Positions 6,282-15,746 of a stretch of DNA of 64,000 nt are shown piece after piece. The position numbers were made by a program, and so were the translations under genes. The stretch is taken from the NCBI RefSeq assembly GCF_038562415.1, contig NZ_JBCFBA010000006.1, positions 62,001 to 126,000 of the forward strand. Reading direction: 5' to 3'. Every line of letters starts with the position of its first letter. Positions within the stretch are counted from its first letter, which is position 1. The DNA comes from Solidesulfovibrio sp. (GTDB lineage Bacteria > Desulfobacterota > Desulfovibrionia > Desulfovibrionales > Desulfovibrionaceae). The notes under the pieces were generated by a model, which did no database searches, was not told where the DNA came from, and saw only the letters and a list, made by a program, of their open reading frames with translations.

Positions 6282-9158
6282 TCAGGGAGCGTCGCCCGGC
6301 TGGGTGTTGGCGCCCGGGCAGGCCCCGGCGGCGTCCCGGGCCGGGACGACTTCCAGATACAGTCCGGCCAGGAAGGCATAGAGGCCAGCCTGGACGCAAA
6401 ATTCCGACAACCCGGCCAGGGCCAGGCCGCGCAGGCCGGCGGCCAGGATCAGGGACAGGGCGAAGCCCAGGAAATACAGCCGGCCGGGATCGGCGGCCAG
6501 CCACGGCCCGAGGGCGGCGAACCGCCGCGACAGCCGGGCGGCCAACCCCGGCCCGAGGGCACGCCATACCGGAACCAGGGACACGGCGGCAAGCCCCTGG
6601 GCCAGCCGGCCGGCCGGCCCGCCGAGGACAAAGCTCGCGGCCGCAAACCCGAGGCACAGGCCAAGGCCCCACCAGCTTTGGCGCCGCCTCCCCTCCCCCG
6701 GCCCCGGGAGATCGGCCAGCCAGCGTGCCGGATGCCGGGCGGTTTCCCGCAGCCGCCGGCCGGCCAGCCGCAACCCGAGCGCCGCCGCCGCGACCACGGC
6801 CAGGGCGACCAGGACACGACCGAGCGTGCCCGCGCCGCCGCCCCCCGCCCCGCCTCGCGCCGGCCCGGCGAACCGGGCCAGGTCGATGCCGCTGTCCGTC
6901 TCGAAACACAGGGCGCTCACGCCATACCAGGGATGGGCGAAAAAGCGGGCCGAACCGCCCTTGGCGGCCAGGCGGGCCGCGCCGAGGTCCAGCCAGTCGT
7001 CGGCCTCGTGGATGCGCCGGGCCGTTGCCGCATCGACCAGGCCCGGGGCATGGTCGCGGCCGTCCAGGCGCACCAGGGGCGCGGCGGCGAAAAACTCCCG
7101 CCAGTTGGCCTCGGCCTGGCCCGAAAAGGCGGCCTCGGCCAATTCGAGGTTGCCCGGGGCTTGGCCATCCACACCCGTTACCGTCAGGACGGCCTTCCCG
7201 CCGCCCTCCCCGAGCCGGCCGGCCAGGAGGCCCAAGCGGGTGTCGGGCACGGCCGGCGAGCCGCCGTTGACCGAAACGGCCACGGGATCGCCCACCAGGC
7301 CGAAGGCGGCGGTCAGCCAGGAAAAGCGGCCAAAGGGCGTCGCCGGCGCAAAAACCGGGTTTTTGCCGTCCCCGCCGGCGGCCACGCCGGCCGTGGCCAC
7401 GGGCCAGGGCAGGCGGGCGTCGTAGAGGCTTTCCTGGGGCCGGCCCCGGGGCACGGCCACGAGCTCGGCCCGCAGAAGCGGCAGGGAGAACTCCCGGCCG
7501 GTGAAAGCGAAACGCAGGGTCGCGCCGGCAACCGTCGCCGGCGGATCGGCCAAGGGCGTCGGCGCGCCCGGGCGCAGGGCGTAGGTCTTGCCCGCCCCGC
7601 CGCCGGCCGGGGCCAGTTCCAGGCTGACGCCGGCCAGGCCCGGCGACGGCCCGATGTCCAGGCGGAAAAACAGGTCGCTGCCTATCGGCCTGGCGAAAGC
7701 CGCTTCCACGGGAATGGCTAGCCCCGGCGCCCGGCCCTCGACCACCAGGCCCGACGGGGCGCGGTAGAGGCGCACGCCGCCCTCGGCCCGGAAAAGGCCG
7801 GCCGCGCCCGAGGCGAAAACCGGGGTGTCCCCGGCGGCCGTGTCCGGACGAGGGCGCGCCGACGCGGCCTCGAAGGGCGGGCTCAGGCTCCACAGGCTGG
7901 TCACGGTCTGGCCGCCGTCGGGGCGGTCGATGTCCGGGACGGCGCCGAGGCTGGTGGCCAGTTCGTCGGCGGCGGCCAGAAAGGCCGGCGTGTCGCGGCG
8001 CGGCGAGACCAGGGCCAGGGCGGCGCTTTCCAGGCTGCCGCCGCCGGGCAGGCCCGGGGCCATGGGCGAAAGGGTCATGTCGGCCGTGGCCGTGGCCCCG
8101 GGCGCCTGGCCCAGGGCCGCGGCGGCCGGGGCCACGTTGACGAAGACCCGGCGCATGCCGGCAAAGGGTTCGCGCACCCGGGTCGGCAGCCGCCCGGGCA
8201 GGCCATTGGCCGCGAGCACGGCCGGGGCGATGCCGGAGGGAATGAAGGCCAGCCGCTCCACCACCTTGTCCCGGGTCACCTCGGCGGCTCCCTGGCGGAA
8301 AAACAGGAGGCTTATTTCCTTGAGCCTGGCCGCCCGCAGCCCCGGATAGCGCCCCCGCAGGTAGCGGCCGACGTAGACGCGCAGCACCGTGCGGCCGTCG
8401 GGCAGCTCGAAGGTGCGCTTGGCCAGGGCGTACCAGTCGAGGACCGTGCGCTCCCGAGGCCGCGACGGGTCCAGGGCCACGACCAGGTTGACCTGGACCG
8501 GGGCCGGCCGGCGCAGGATCAGGTCCACGGCGCCGAGATCCAGGGCGTCGCGGTCGAAGCGGCGCTGCAAAAAGGTGGACGGCCCGTCCTCGGAAACGCG
8601 CCAGGTGTCGTCGAAGGGCAGGTCGAACAGGCGCCGGGCGAGGTACAGCGGCGTCTTGTCGGCCCAGGCCGCCCGGGCCACGGGCACGGAAGCCCCGGGC
8701 GCGGCGAGGGTTTCCAGGTAGGCCGACCCCAGGCGCTCCACGCATTCCAGGGGGTCGCTGGCGAACACCCGGCCGCCGGGCGTGCGCACGGCCAGGGTGG
8801 CCAGGGTGGGATTGTCCGGATCGACGTCGCGCACGTCGAAGGCCACTTCGTTGAAGCGGCCGAAGGCGATGTCGTGACCGCCTTGCGCCGTGGTCAGGTC
8901 CAGGGCGCCGCCCGGGCCGGCAGTCCGCCAGGCCAGGGGCTCGGTTTCAAGCACTCTGGAATATTTGACCTTCTTGGTGAAAAGTCTGGCTCGAAGCGTT
9001 CCCTCCACCTGGCCCGAAGCGTCGAAGAGCCCGTCGGGCAGGCGCACGGGGGCGCGTTCGGGCTTGGGGTCCAGGTTCAGGGCCGCCGCCGGCAGGGCGC
9101 CCAGGATGATGGCGCACACAAGCCCGGCCAGGGCGCAAAGCCTAGGGAGCCGGCGCAC
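6282..9158 (-). CDS. Large exported membrane-anchored protein of unknown function in the glycan cluster
   Basis: The 958-residue product starts with a signal peptide (MRRLPRLCALAGLVCAIILG, then ALPAAALN). About 720 residues of Ala/Gly/Pro-rich, beta-looking sequence follow. The last ~180 residues carry several hydrophobic helices (GRVLVALAVVAAAALGLRLAG, WWGLGLCLGFAAASFVLGG, YFLGFALSLILAAGLRGLAL). The likely topology is a big periplasmic domain tethered by a C-terminal membrane bundle. I do not recognise the family. Its start overlaps the previous gene by 17 bases and the flippase follows 45 bases later, so it belongs to the cluster. A role in assembling or modifying the exported polymer is inference. 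Confidence 0.6.
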   Translation of the reverse strand: MRRLPRLCALAGLVCAIILGALPAAALNLDPKPERAPVRLPDGLFDASGQVEGTLRARLFTKKVKYSRVLETEPLAWRTAGPGGALDLTTAQGGHDIAFGRFNEVAFDVRDVDPDNPTLATLAVRTPGGRVFASDPLECVERLGSAYLETLAAPGASVPVARAAWADKTPLYLARRLFDLPFDDTWRVSEDGPSTFLQRRFDRDALDLGAVDLILRRPAPVQVNLVVALDPSRPRERTVLDWYALAKRTFELPDGRTVLRVYVGRYLRGRYPGLRAARLKEISLLFFRQGAAEVTRDKVVERLAFIPSGIAPAVLAANGLPGRLPTRVREPFAGMRRVFVNVAPAAAALGQAPGATATADMTLSPMAPGLPGGGSLESAALALVSPRRDTPAFLAAADELATSLGAVPDIDRPDGGQTVTSLWSLSPPFEAASARPRPDTAAGDTPVFASGAAGLFRAEGGVRLYRAPSGLVVEGRAPGLAIPVEAAFARPIGSDLFFRLDIGPSPGLAGVSLELAPAGGGAGKTYALRPGAPTPLADPPATVAGATLRFAFTGREFSLPLLRAELVAVPRGRPQESLYDARLPWPVATAGVAAGGDGKNPVFAPATPFGRFSWLTAAFGLVGDPVAVSVNGGSPAVPDTRLGLLAGRLGEGGGKAVLTVTGVDGQAPGNLELAEAAFSGQAEANWREFFAAAPLVRLDGRDHAPGLVDAATARRIHEADDWLDLGAARLAAKGGSARFFAHPWYGVSALCFETDSGIDLARFAGPARGGAGGGGAGTLGRVLVALAVVAAAALGLRLAGRRLRETARHPARWLADLPGPGEGRRRQSWWGLGLCLGFAAASFVLGGPAGRLAQGLAAVSLVPVWRALGPGLAARLSRRFAALGPWLAADPGRLYFLGFALSLILAAGLRGLALAGLSEFCVQAGLYAFLAGLYLEVVPARDAAGACPGANTQPGDAP

Positions 9159-11403
9159 GCTCGCCTCCCTCGGCCGGCGCGGGCACGGGAATTTCCACGG
9201 GCTCTTTGTGGCGGCGGGAGCGGCGTTCCTTTTTCGGCGCCGCCTCGGGCACGTCCGGGGCCTCGCCCTGGGGCGCGGTCAGCGCGCCGGCCTCGGGCCC
9301 GGGCGCGGTTTCCACGGCCGGGGCCTCGTGGCGCCGGGGGCGCTTCCTGGCCGGCGCGGGCTGGCCCTCGGGGGAGACGGCCTCGGGCGACGGCGCGGCC
9401 TCCACGCCGGATTGCGGCGGGGATTGCGGCGGGGCTTCCGGCGCGGGCGCGGGTTGGGGCGCGAGTTTGGCCTTCCTGCCCGGATAATTCGACGGGAAGC
9501 GGTCGAGGATCTCGACTTCCACTTCCCCCGCGCCGGGCGGCACGTCCGTCCCTGGCGCGGCCGGCTGGACCGCCGTCGCCCCGGGCGCGGGCTGGGGCTG
9601 GGGCGAAACGCCGTCCGGCGCGGCCGGCGCCGGCGTCGATGCGCCAGGCCCGCCGGAAGGGGCCGTCGTCGCCCCGGGCGCGGCAGGCACGGCCGGCGCG
9701 CCGGGGGCGGCAGGCATTCCCGGCGAAGGCGCGCCCTCGGGTGCGGCCGGGCTCGGGGCTGTTGGCGGCGGCAGCGCCGCATCCCCGGAAGGCGCGACCG
9801 GGGCCGGCTGCGGCGAAGCCACGGGCTGCGGTCGGCGCAGGATGAGAAAGCCGCCCTGGTCGTAGACCGTTTCCAGCTCCTGGCGGGCACGGATGACCTG
9901 GGCGTTGAACTCCCGGGCCACGTCCTCGTCGCGGCAGGCCCCGGCCGCGAATTCGCAGCCCCGGTCCAGGACGAACCAGGGCCTGGTCAGGTCGAGGATC
10001 ACATACTGGGCCTGCCAGGACCGCACCGGCAGGTCGGGCGCCTGCCCGGTGCGCACGAAGCGCCAGAAATCGGCCCAGCTGGCCGTGGCGAGGTCGCGCA
10101 CCGGATGGGGTTCGAACACGCCCAGGGGAAAGCTGTTGTAGTCCAGGCGCTCGGCCAGGGCTCCCCAGTTGAGGGTGTTTTGCGACACCACGGCCATGGC
10201 CGGGTCGCGGGGCACGGATTTGAGCATCTCGGCCAAAATGGCCGCGTCCCGGGCCGTGGGCTCGTAGGCGTCCATGGAAAAGGCGAAGCTGTCGCTGGTC
10301 CAGAACAGCCGGGAAACCGGCGACGGGGCCAGGGCCACGTGAAGCAGGCCCAGGACGCCGAAAAGCGCCAGGCCGAACCGCCGCGCGCCGACTCCCGACT
10401 GGCGGGCCAGGATACGCACCGGCCCCAGCACCTCGCAGTAGCCGAAAAAAAGCACCCCGGCCGCGCCGGCCGTGTAGTGGTTGGCCCAGCCATAGTAGCT
10501 CGGGTGGGTGGACAGCAGGGAGAGGACCAGGGCGGGCACGGCCGGCAGCAGGAGCTTGGGCCGGAAAAACGGAAAAAAAAGCAGCGCCCCGAACAAAAAG
10601 CCCAGATACTTCCACTTGCCGGGCACGCCGAAGACCTCGGCCAACACCGTCAGCGGATGCTTGGCCATGGTGACCAGGGCCGCGCCCGGCCCCCCGCCCA
10701 GCCAGGCATAGGCGCCGCTTTGGGCGCCAAGGCCGCCGTCGACAGTGCAAAAGGGCACGACATAGGTGGTGGCGGCGTGGAAATAGAGCGCCCCGATGAC
10801 CACCAGGCCCCAGCCCGCCCGCTTGCCCTCGCCGAAAAGCAGCAGATAGAGGCCGCAAAAGACCGTGGTCAGGGCGTAGGGCTCCTTGACCAGGGCCGGC
10901 AGGAGCCCCAGGACGAAGGCCAGCAGGATGCGGCCGGAGGTGGCGGCGGCCAGAAAGGCGAACAGGATCGGGATGAGCAGATGGTCGAGGTGGAAATCGA
11001 ACAGGCCGTTGGTCCAGACCGGGTAATACAGGGCGTAGCTTGCGGCGGCGAGCAGGCCGTAGCGCCGCCCGGCCAACAGCGCCGGCAGGGCCAGGGCCAG
11101 CGCCTGGACCGTCAACAGCACCAGCGGCGCGGCCTGGTCGGGCACCAGGCGGTAGAGCTGGGCGTAGACGGGCAGCAAGGGCTGGGCATGGCCGAGAAAG
11201 GCCCGCCACCACTGGCCGTAGGTGTGCAGCGAATAGAGGTTGGACAAAAACACGCCCAGGTCGAAGACCGTGGAATGCAGGGCCAGGTATTTGAGGCAGG
11301 CCATGACGGCCAGCACGGCGAACAGCCCGAAAAAGACCGCCCCGCCGAATCCCCGGTTGCCGGTGGCGACAGGCAGGGAAGCGGGGGCGTGGATGTCAGG
11401 CAT
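9142..11403 (-). CDS. DUF2079-type polytopic membrane protein with a long Pro/Ala-rich tail
   Basis: The ATG at 11403 is chosen because it overlaps the preceding gene's stop by eight bases; an upstream in-frame start would extend far into that gene. The product has 753 residues. The first ~450 form a multi-helix membrane domain with FDLGVFLSNLYSLHTYGQWW and FDFHLDHLLIPILFAFLAAAT, typical of DUF2079 proteins (GT-C-like fold, function unknown). After about residue 530 comes a ~220-residue tail rich in Pro, Ala and Gly, ending in basic blocks (RKRPRRHE, KKERRSRRHKEP). The tail looks disordered. A role as a lipid-linked sugar transferase would fit the neighbours but is inference. Confidence 0.7.
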   Translation of the reverse strand: MPDIHAPASLPVATGNRGFGGAVFFGLFAVLAVMACLKYLALHSTVFDLGVFLSNLYSLHTYGQWWRAFLGHAQPLLPVYAQLYRLVPDQAAPLVLLTVQALALALPALLAGRRYGLLAAASYALYYPVWTNGLFDFHLDHLLIPILFAFLAAATSGRILLAFVLGLLPALVKEPYALTTVFCGLYLLLFGEGKRAGWGLVVIGALYFHAATTYVVPFCTVDGGLGAQSGAYAWLGGGPGAALVTMAKHPLTVLAEVFGVPGKWKYLGFLFGALLFFPFFRPKLLLPAVPALVLSLLSTHPSYYGWANHYTAGAAGVLFFGYCEVLGPVRILARQSGVGARRFGLALFGVLGLLHVALAPSPVSRLFWTSDSFAFSMDAYEPTARDAAILAEMLKSVPRDPAMAVVSQNTLNWGALAERLDYNSFPLGVFEPHPVRDLATASWADFWRFVRTGQAPDLPVRSWQAQYVILDLTRPWFVLDRGCEFAAGACRDEDVAREFNAQVIRARQELETVYDQGGFLILRRPQPVASPQPAPVAPSGDAALPPPTAPSPAAPEGAPSPGMPAAPGAPAVPAAPGATTAPSGGPGASTPAPAAPDGVSPQPQPAPGATAVQPAAPGTDVPPGAGEVEVEILDRFPSNYPGRKAKLAPQPAPAPEAPPQSPPQSGVEAAPSPEAVSPEGQPAPARKRPRRHEAPAVETAPGPEAGALTAPQGEAPDVPEAAPKKERRSRRHKEPVEIPVPAPAEGGERAPAP

Positions 11404-14284
11404 GGGGTTTCTCCCGACGATTTCCGACAAGGGGGCCCAGGCACAGGACCGCCAGACAGGCGGCGAACACGGCGGCGCTGCCTCCAAGGCCGATCCAGTA
11501 CGAGGTTTGGGGGGCAAAGGAAAGGAGCACTTCGCAGTCCAGACGGCCGTCGGGCCGGCGGGCGAAATAGCCCGGCCGGTCGGGGCCGGCCTCGGGCAGA
11601 AGCGCCAGCAGGGCCGGGTCGAGCCACCAGGCGTTGGCGAAGCCGTAGGCCTCCAGGTGCAACGCGTCGGGCCAGGCCACGGGTTTTTCGCCGTCGGCCC
11701 CGTCCGGGCGCCAGCCGGCCGGGTCCAACGGCCTGGCCAGGGTGGCGGCGTCTTTCGGGACGACGGCCCCGGGGAAAAAGCCTTCGGCCAGGCGGGCGCC
11801 GGGCAGGTTGTCGTTCTGGACGGCGCCGGCCCGCAGCCGCGAGACGTAGGCCACGGCCTCGGTCGTTTCCGTGCGGCCGACCGCCGCCCCGCCCGGGCCG
11901 TAGACGAAGCCGCCCCGGACCTTGGGCCGGCCGTCGCCCAGGGTCGAGACCGCGCCTTGGGCGATCAGCCCGGCCAATGCCGCGGGATCGGCCGCGTCGC
12001 CGGCCTGGATGGGTGCCGGGGCGTATTGTTCGAGCAGAGGAGCCAGGCTGCCGGGCTCGCCGGCCAGCTCCCCGGCGCGGCGGGGCACGAGGAGCGCCTT
12101 CCAGCCGGCGTGAAAGGTCTCCTGGAAGACCAGCGGAAAGGCGGCCCCCGCCCCGTGGACGCGCAGGCGCACCAGGGTCGGGCCAAGGCGGCGAAACTCC
12201 ACGGTCGGGGCATCGATACGGTCCACGGGACGCTGCACGGCGAGCTTGCGGTCGCTTGCCCGGTCCAAAAGCAGCCGGCTTTTTTTCGGCCCCTGGCCCA
12301 TGATGGCGGTCAGGAACTCCAGGAAGACGGCGTCGTGGCCGGCGCGCAGGTAGACCGTGCCCGGGTCGTAGTCCGGCAGGGCCACTTCCTCGGCCAGGGC
12401 GGCGACCACGGGATTGGCCAAGCCGGGCGCGCCCACGTTCTCCACGGCCGCCACCCGGTCGCCCGGGCGCACCAGCGGCAGGAAGGCCTCGTTCTCGTAG
12501 AGGTCGACGCCGGTAAAAAGCGGTCTTTTCACCAGTTCCCGCTGCATGCGCAAGTTGGCGTCGAACACGGGCTTGTAGTCCTTGTAGCCGTCCACCACGG
12601 CCGGGGCGGCGTAGGCCGGCTGGAAATCGTCGTAGGTGTAGGCGTGGGCGTAGTGCGGGTAGACCAGGAACCGGCAGGAGGCCAGGCCGGCCAGCCGGGC
12701 CACGGCCGTGGTCGGGTGCTCGGCGTAGAGCCCGGTGAAAATCGGCTCGGCCAGGGGATGGGTCTTGAAGGCCATGAAAAAGGGTTTGGGCGAATAGGCC
12801 GAGGTCCACTCGAAGGTATATTCCGTGTCCCCGGGCCAGGTGATGCCGATGGGCGGCAGATAGGCCACGCGGAACTGGTCGCGCCGGTCGCGCAGGTAGG
12901 CGTAGACCGCGCCGTCCTCGGCGCCGATGGGCGTGATCTTGAGCGTCAACGGCTGGATGTCGCGGTCCGGGTCGAAGGGCCGGGTCAGGCCGCCGGCGAG
13001 AAACGGCGAAACGAAGACCAGCACCGTGGCGAGGCTTGCGCCGGCAACCAGCCTTTGCCGGCCGGCGGCGGCCAGGTCGGCGGCGGCCCGGGCGAACAGG
13101 ATGGCGTAGGGCAGCACCACAAGCGGCAGCCAGCGGGTGGTGTTGGAAAAGGCGGCGAACAGGATGGGCAGGGCCTTTTTGAGCCCGAGCTGGTAGAAGG
13201 CCATGCCCGGCAGGGTGCGCGAGCCGGAAACCAGCAGCACCCCGACCACGGCCGTCACGAACAGGGCCGTGAGCTCCGGCTCCTTGCGCGCGCGGAAGGC
13301 GTAGGCGAACACGCCCAGGGCCACGAGCACGGCGGCCGCGTGCCAGGGAACGCCCAGGCCCTCGGGGATGGGATAGACGTATTCCGTGTCCATGCCCGGG
13401 CGCAGGCGCAGCAGCGCCGTGGCGTCCACGGGCTGGCTGGTGGAGTCGTGGTAGGCCTCGCGCCGGGGCAGTTCCGAGTCCACGGTCACGTCGCCCTCGG
13501 CCGAAACCGACAGCCCCCAGCCGTGGCGGATGGCGCCCTTGCCGAAGTAGTCGCCGACAAAGGGCGCCATGAAGTGGATGTTCATGGCCACGGCCACCAG
13601 CCCCAGGCCGCAAAAGGCGGCGACGAGGACCCCCTTGCGCCGGCCGGAGAACAGCCGCCAGAGGAAGGCGATGGTCAGCATGGCCGCCGCGCTCATGCCC
13701 ACGCCCGGATGCAGCGAGGTCAGCCCCAGCAAAAAGCCCGTCAGCACCGTGAAGTAGAAAACGCCGCGGCGGGCCGCTTCCACCCGCTCCATGAGGACCT
13801 GGGCCGACAGGACCACCAGGGGCAACAGGGCGTAGCCGGCCAGCATGGGCATGTGCCCGGCCACGATGCGGGAGAGGGCATAGGGTGAGAAGGCGTAGAA
13901 GACGGCGGCCAGGCCGGCGAAAAGCGGCGGCAGACCCTGGCGCCGGGCCAGGGGCCACAGGGCGGCGCCCGAGCAAAAGGTCAGGACAAGCGGCAGCCAT
14001 TTGGACACGGCCTCGCCGCCGGCCGTGGAAAACGGCCACAAAAGCCACCAGTAGAGCAGTTCGAGCTTGAAATAGTGGTAGCGGCCGGTCTCGAAATAGG
14101 CGTCCCAGGTGGACAGGTGGCGCCAGGCCATGTCGCGGAACTGCTCGGCGAAGGCCGGCACGCCCCAGTCCCAGGTATGGCCGACCATGCCCGGCCGGGC
14201 CAGCACCCCGGCAAAGGCCAAAAGGACCAGGGCCGCGAGCGCGGCCATGGCCACAAGCAGGACTGCCGTTTTCCGTCCGATCAT
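11396..14284 (-). CDS. Large GT-C-like integral membrane protein (arabinofuranosyltransferase/YfhO-like)
   Basis: This 962-residue polytopic protein starts with a membrane anchor (KTAVLLVAMAALAALVLLAF). A first loop follows with HTWDWGVPAFAEQFRDM, then about twelve helices, an extracytoplasmic region and a final helix (SYWIGLGGSAAVFAACLAVL). The layout resembles GT-C glycosyltransferases that use polyprenyl-phosphate sugars; the early acidic loop between helices 1 and 2 is where that class keeps its catalytic Asp. Neither the exact family nor the substrate can be fixed by eye. It lies between the GT4-type transferase (78-base gap) and the DUF2079 protein (eight-base overlap). Confidence 0.65.
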   Translation of the reverse strand: MIGRKTAVLLVAMAALAALVLLAFAGVLARPGMVGHTWDWGVPAFAEQFRDMAWRHLSTWDAYFETGRYHYFKLELLYWWLLWPFSTAGGEAVSKWLPLVLTFCSGAALWPLARRQGLPPLFAGLAAVFYAFSPYALSRIVAGHMPMLAGYALLPLVVLSAQVLMERVEAARRGVFYFTVLTGFLLGLTSLHPGVGMSAAAMLTIAFLWRLFSGRRKGVLVAAFCGLGLVAVAMNIHFMAPFVGDYFGKGAIRHGWGLSVSAEGDVTVDSELPRREAYHDSTSQPVDATALLRLRPGMDTEYVYPIPEGLGVPWHAAAVLVALGVFAYAFRARKEPELTALFVTAVVGVLLVSGSRTLPGMAFYQLGLKKALPILFAAFSNTTRWLPLVVLPYAILFARAAADLAAAGRQRLVAGASLATVLVFVSPFLAGGLTRPFDPDRDIQPLTLKITPIGAEDGAVYAYLRDRRDQFRVAYLPPIGITWPGDTEYTFEWTSAYSPKPFFMAFKTHPLAEPIFTGLYAEHPTTAVARLAGLASCRFLVYPHYAHAYTYDDFQPAYAAPAVVDGYKDYKPVFDANLRMQRELVKRPLFTGVDLYENEAFLPLVRPGDRVAAVENVGAPGLANPVVAALAEEVALPDYDPGTVYLRAGHDAVFLEFLTAIMGQGPKKSRLLLDRASDRKLAVQRPVDRIDAPTVEFRRLGPTLVRLRVHGAGAAFPLVFQETFHAGWKALLVPRRAGELAGEPGSLAPLLEQYAPAPIQAGDAADPAALAGLIAQGAVSTLGDGRPKVRGGFVYGPGGAAVGRTETTEAVAYVSRLRAGAVQNDNLPGARLAEGFFPGAVVPKDAATLARPLDPAGWRPDGADGEKPVAWPDALHLEAYGFANAWWLDPALLALLPEAGPDRPGYFARRPDGRLDCEVLLSFAPQTSYWIGLGGSAAVFAACLAVLCLGPLVGNRREKPHA

Positions 14285-14362
14285 GTTCTGTCAGCGCCCC
14301 GCTCCACCCGATTCGCCCTTGACCGCGCCCCCCGCCGGCCCAGGGCGAAGGGGCCGGGACGT

Positions 14363-15568
14363 TTACGCCCCCTGCCGGGGAAAGCCGAAGGGGCCTTCGC
14401 CACACCGGCCCGTCTCGGGAAACGCTTTCTCGAAGGAGGCATCGAAGATGGCCGACCAGCGGTAGCGCTCCATGGAGGCCACGGCCGCCTGGCGCATGAG
14501 CCGCCAGGCCTCGGGGCGTTCGACCATGGCCGCCACGGCCGCCTCCACGGCCTCGGCCGTGTAGGCGGCCACCAGGCCCGCGCCCTCGGCGGCCACGTCC
14601 TTGGCGATCTCCGGCACGTCGGTGATGACCACGGGCACGCCGCAGGCCAGGTAGTCCTTGACCCGGCTGGGGTCGGCCCAGCGCGAGAGGTTGTTGTCCG
14701 TCGGCCGGTACAGCGCCAGGCTGATGTCGAATCCGGGGAGCGTTTCCAGCACCTTGTCGTGGTTCATGACGCCGTGCAGGACGACGCAATCGCCCAGTTC
14801 CCGCAGCCGCGGCTCGTAGGGCGCGTAGACCACGCCGTCCTCGACGGCGTTGTTGGGCGTCTTGCCGACGACGTGCAGCCGAAGGCCCGGGAAGCGGGCG
14901 ACAAGGCGGGGCCAGGCCTCGATGACCAGGTCCACGCCCTTGGAGGGGCTCAACGCCCCCAGCAGCACCAGGTCGCGCGGGACGCGGCCGGACTTGTCGG
15001 GCAGGGCGATCTTTTCCAGGTCCACGCCCACGGGCACGAGCACGTTTTTGGCGTCCGGCAGGCCCTGGGAACGCCGGACCTCCACGATGCGCGGCGAGAT
15101 GTTCCAGGCGGCGTCGCAGTGGCGCAGGCAAAACCGGTCCAGGGCGTGGTAGACGGTGTTGAGCACCCGGCTGGCGAAGCGTTCGGGCATCCAGTCGATG
15201 GTGTAGTAGATCACCCGGTCGATGCGGCCGCATTTTTTCAGGAGCACGGCGACCACGGCGTTGAGGGGGTCGCAGGCCACGCAGTCGTTGAAGCGCCCGC
15301 CGAGGGTGAAGAAAAAGATCAAGGAAAAAAGGGCGTCCTTGGCGTAGGTCAGCAGGTTCGGCAGGGCCCAGCCGCAGCGGCGCTTGTCCAGGGCCAGCCG
15401 GCCGGCGACGTACTTGCGGGCCAGGGAACGGCGGTCCGAGCAGTAATGGAAGGGGTGGTAGATGACGCCCAAGGTGTCGCTGCGGTGGCGCAGGTAGTTT
15501 TCCAGGGCTTCCGAAGGGCCGGCCAGATCGGTGATATGGCTTATGAGCAAAGCTTTGGCAAAGCGCAT
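14363..15568 (-). CDS. Glycosyltransferase, family 4-like (group 1)
   Basis: The start at 15568 gives MRFAKALLISHITDLAGP and a 401-residue protein; codons further upstream encode low-complexity sequence. The fold is the two-domain GT-B type. The C-terminal half has LVLLGALSPSKGVDLVIEAW, LRLHVVGKTPNN, the stretch ISLALYRPTDNNLSRWADPS, and VKDYLACGVPVVITDVPEIA. These match retaining group 1 transferases, which use nucleotide sugars. It is the first gene of the minus-strand cluster running to 3869, and its start is 178 bases from the divergent MEMO gene. It probably adds a sugar to the glycan the cluster assembles; donor and acceptor are unknown. Confidence 0.85.
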   Translation of the reverse strand: MRFAKALLISHITDLAGPSEALENYLRHRSDTLGVIYHPFHYCSDRRSLARKYVAGRLALDKRRCGWALPNLLTYAKDALFSLIFFFTLGGRFNDCVACDPLNAVVAVLLKKCGRIDRVIYYTIDWMPERFASRVLNTVYHALDRFCLRHCDAAWNISPRIVEVRRSQGLPDAKNVLVPVGVDLEKIALPDKSGRVPRDLVLLGALSPSKGVDLVIEAWPRLVARFPGLRLHVVGKTPNNAVEDGVVYAPYEPRLRELGDCVVLHGVMNHDKVLETLPGFDISLALYRPTDNNLSRWADPSRVKDYLACGVPVVITDVPEIAKDVAAEGAGLVAAYTAEAVEAAVAAMVERPEAWRLMRQAAVASMERYRWSAIFDASFEKAFPETGRCGEGPFGFPRQGA

Positions 15569-15746
15569 GGCGTTCCCGTGGGGAGGATTTTTGGGGGACT
15601 TCCGGCAACGGGGCCGGTCGGGGCTTGAGGTAGCCGTATCGCCCGGGGAAATCAAGGCGGCGGCGGCCGTTCCCGCTTGCGGCCGGCGACGTTGCCAAGG
15701 GGGGGCCGCCTGGGCTAGCCTTGGCCCCATACCAAAGGAAGGCGGC

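Noticed and set aside
5602-8745. Long open frames opposite or out of phase to the glycan-cluster genes (also 2302-3900, 8890-12303, 11112-15797, 20626-23025, 40082-43105, 58245-60308)
   Set aside because: They are Arg/Pro/Gly/His-rich translations without domains, caused by high GC and codon third-position bias; the opposite or overlapping frame is a recognised gene in each case.
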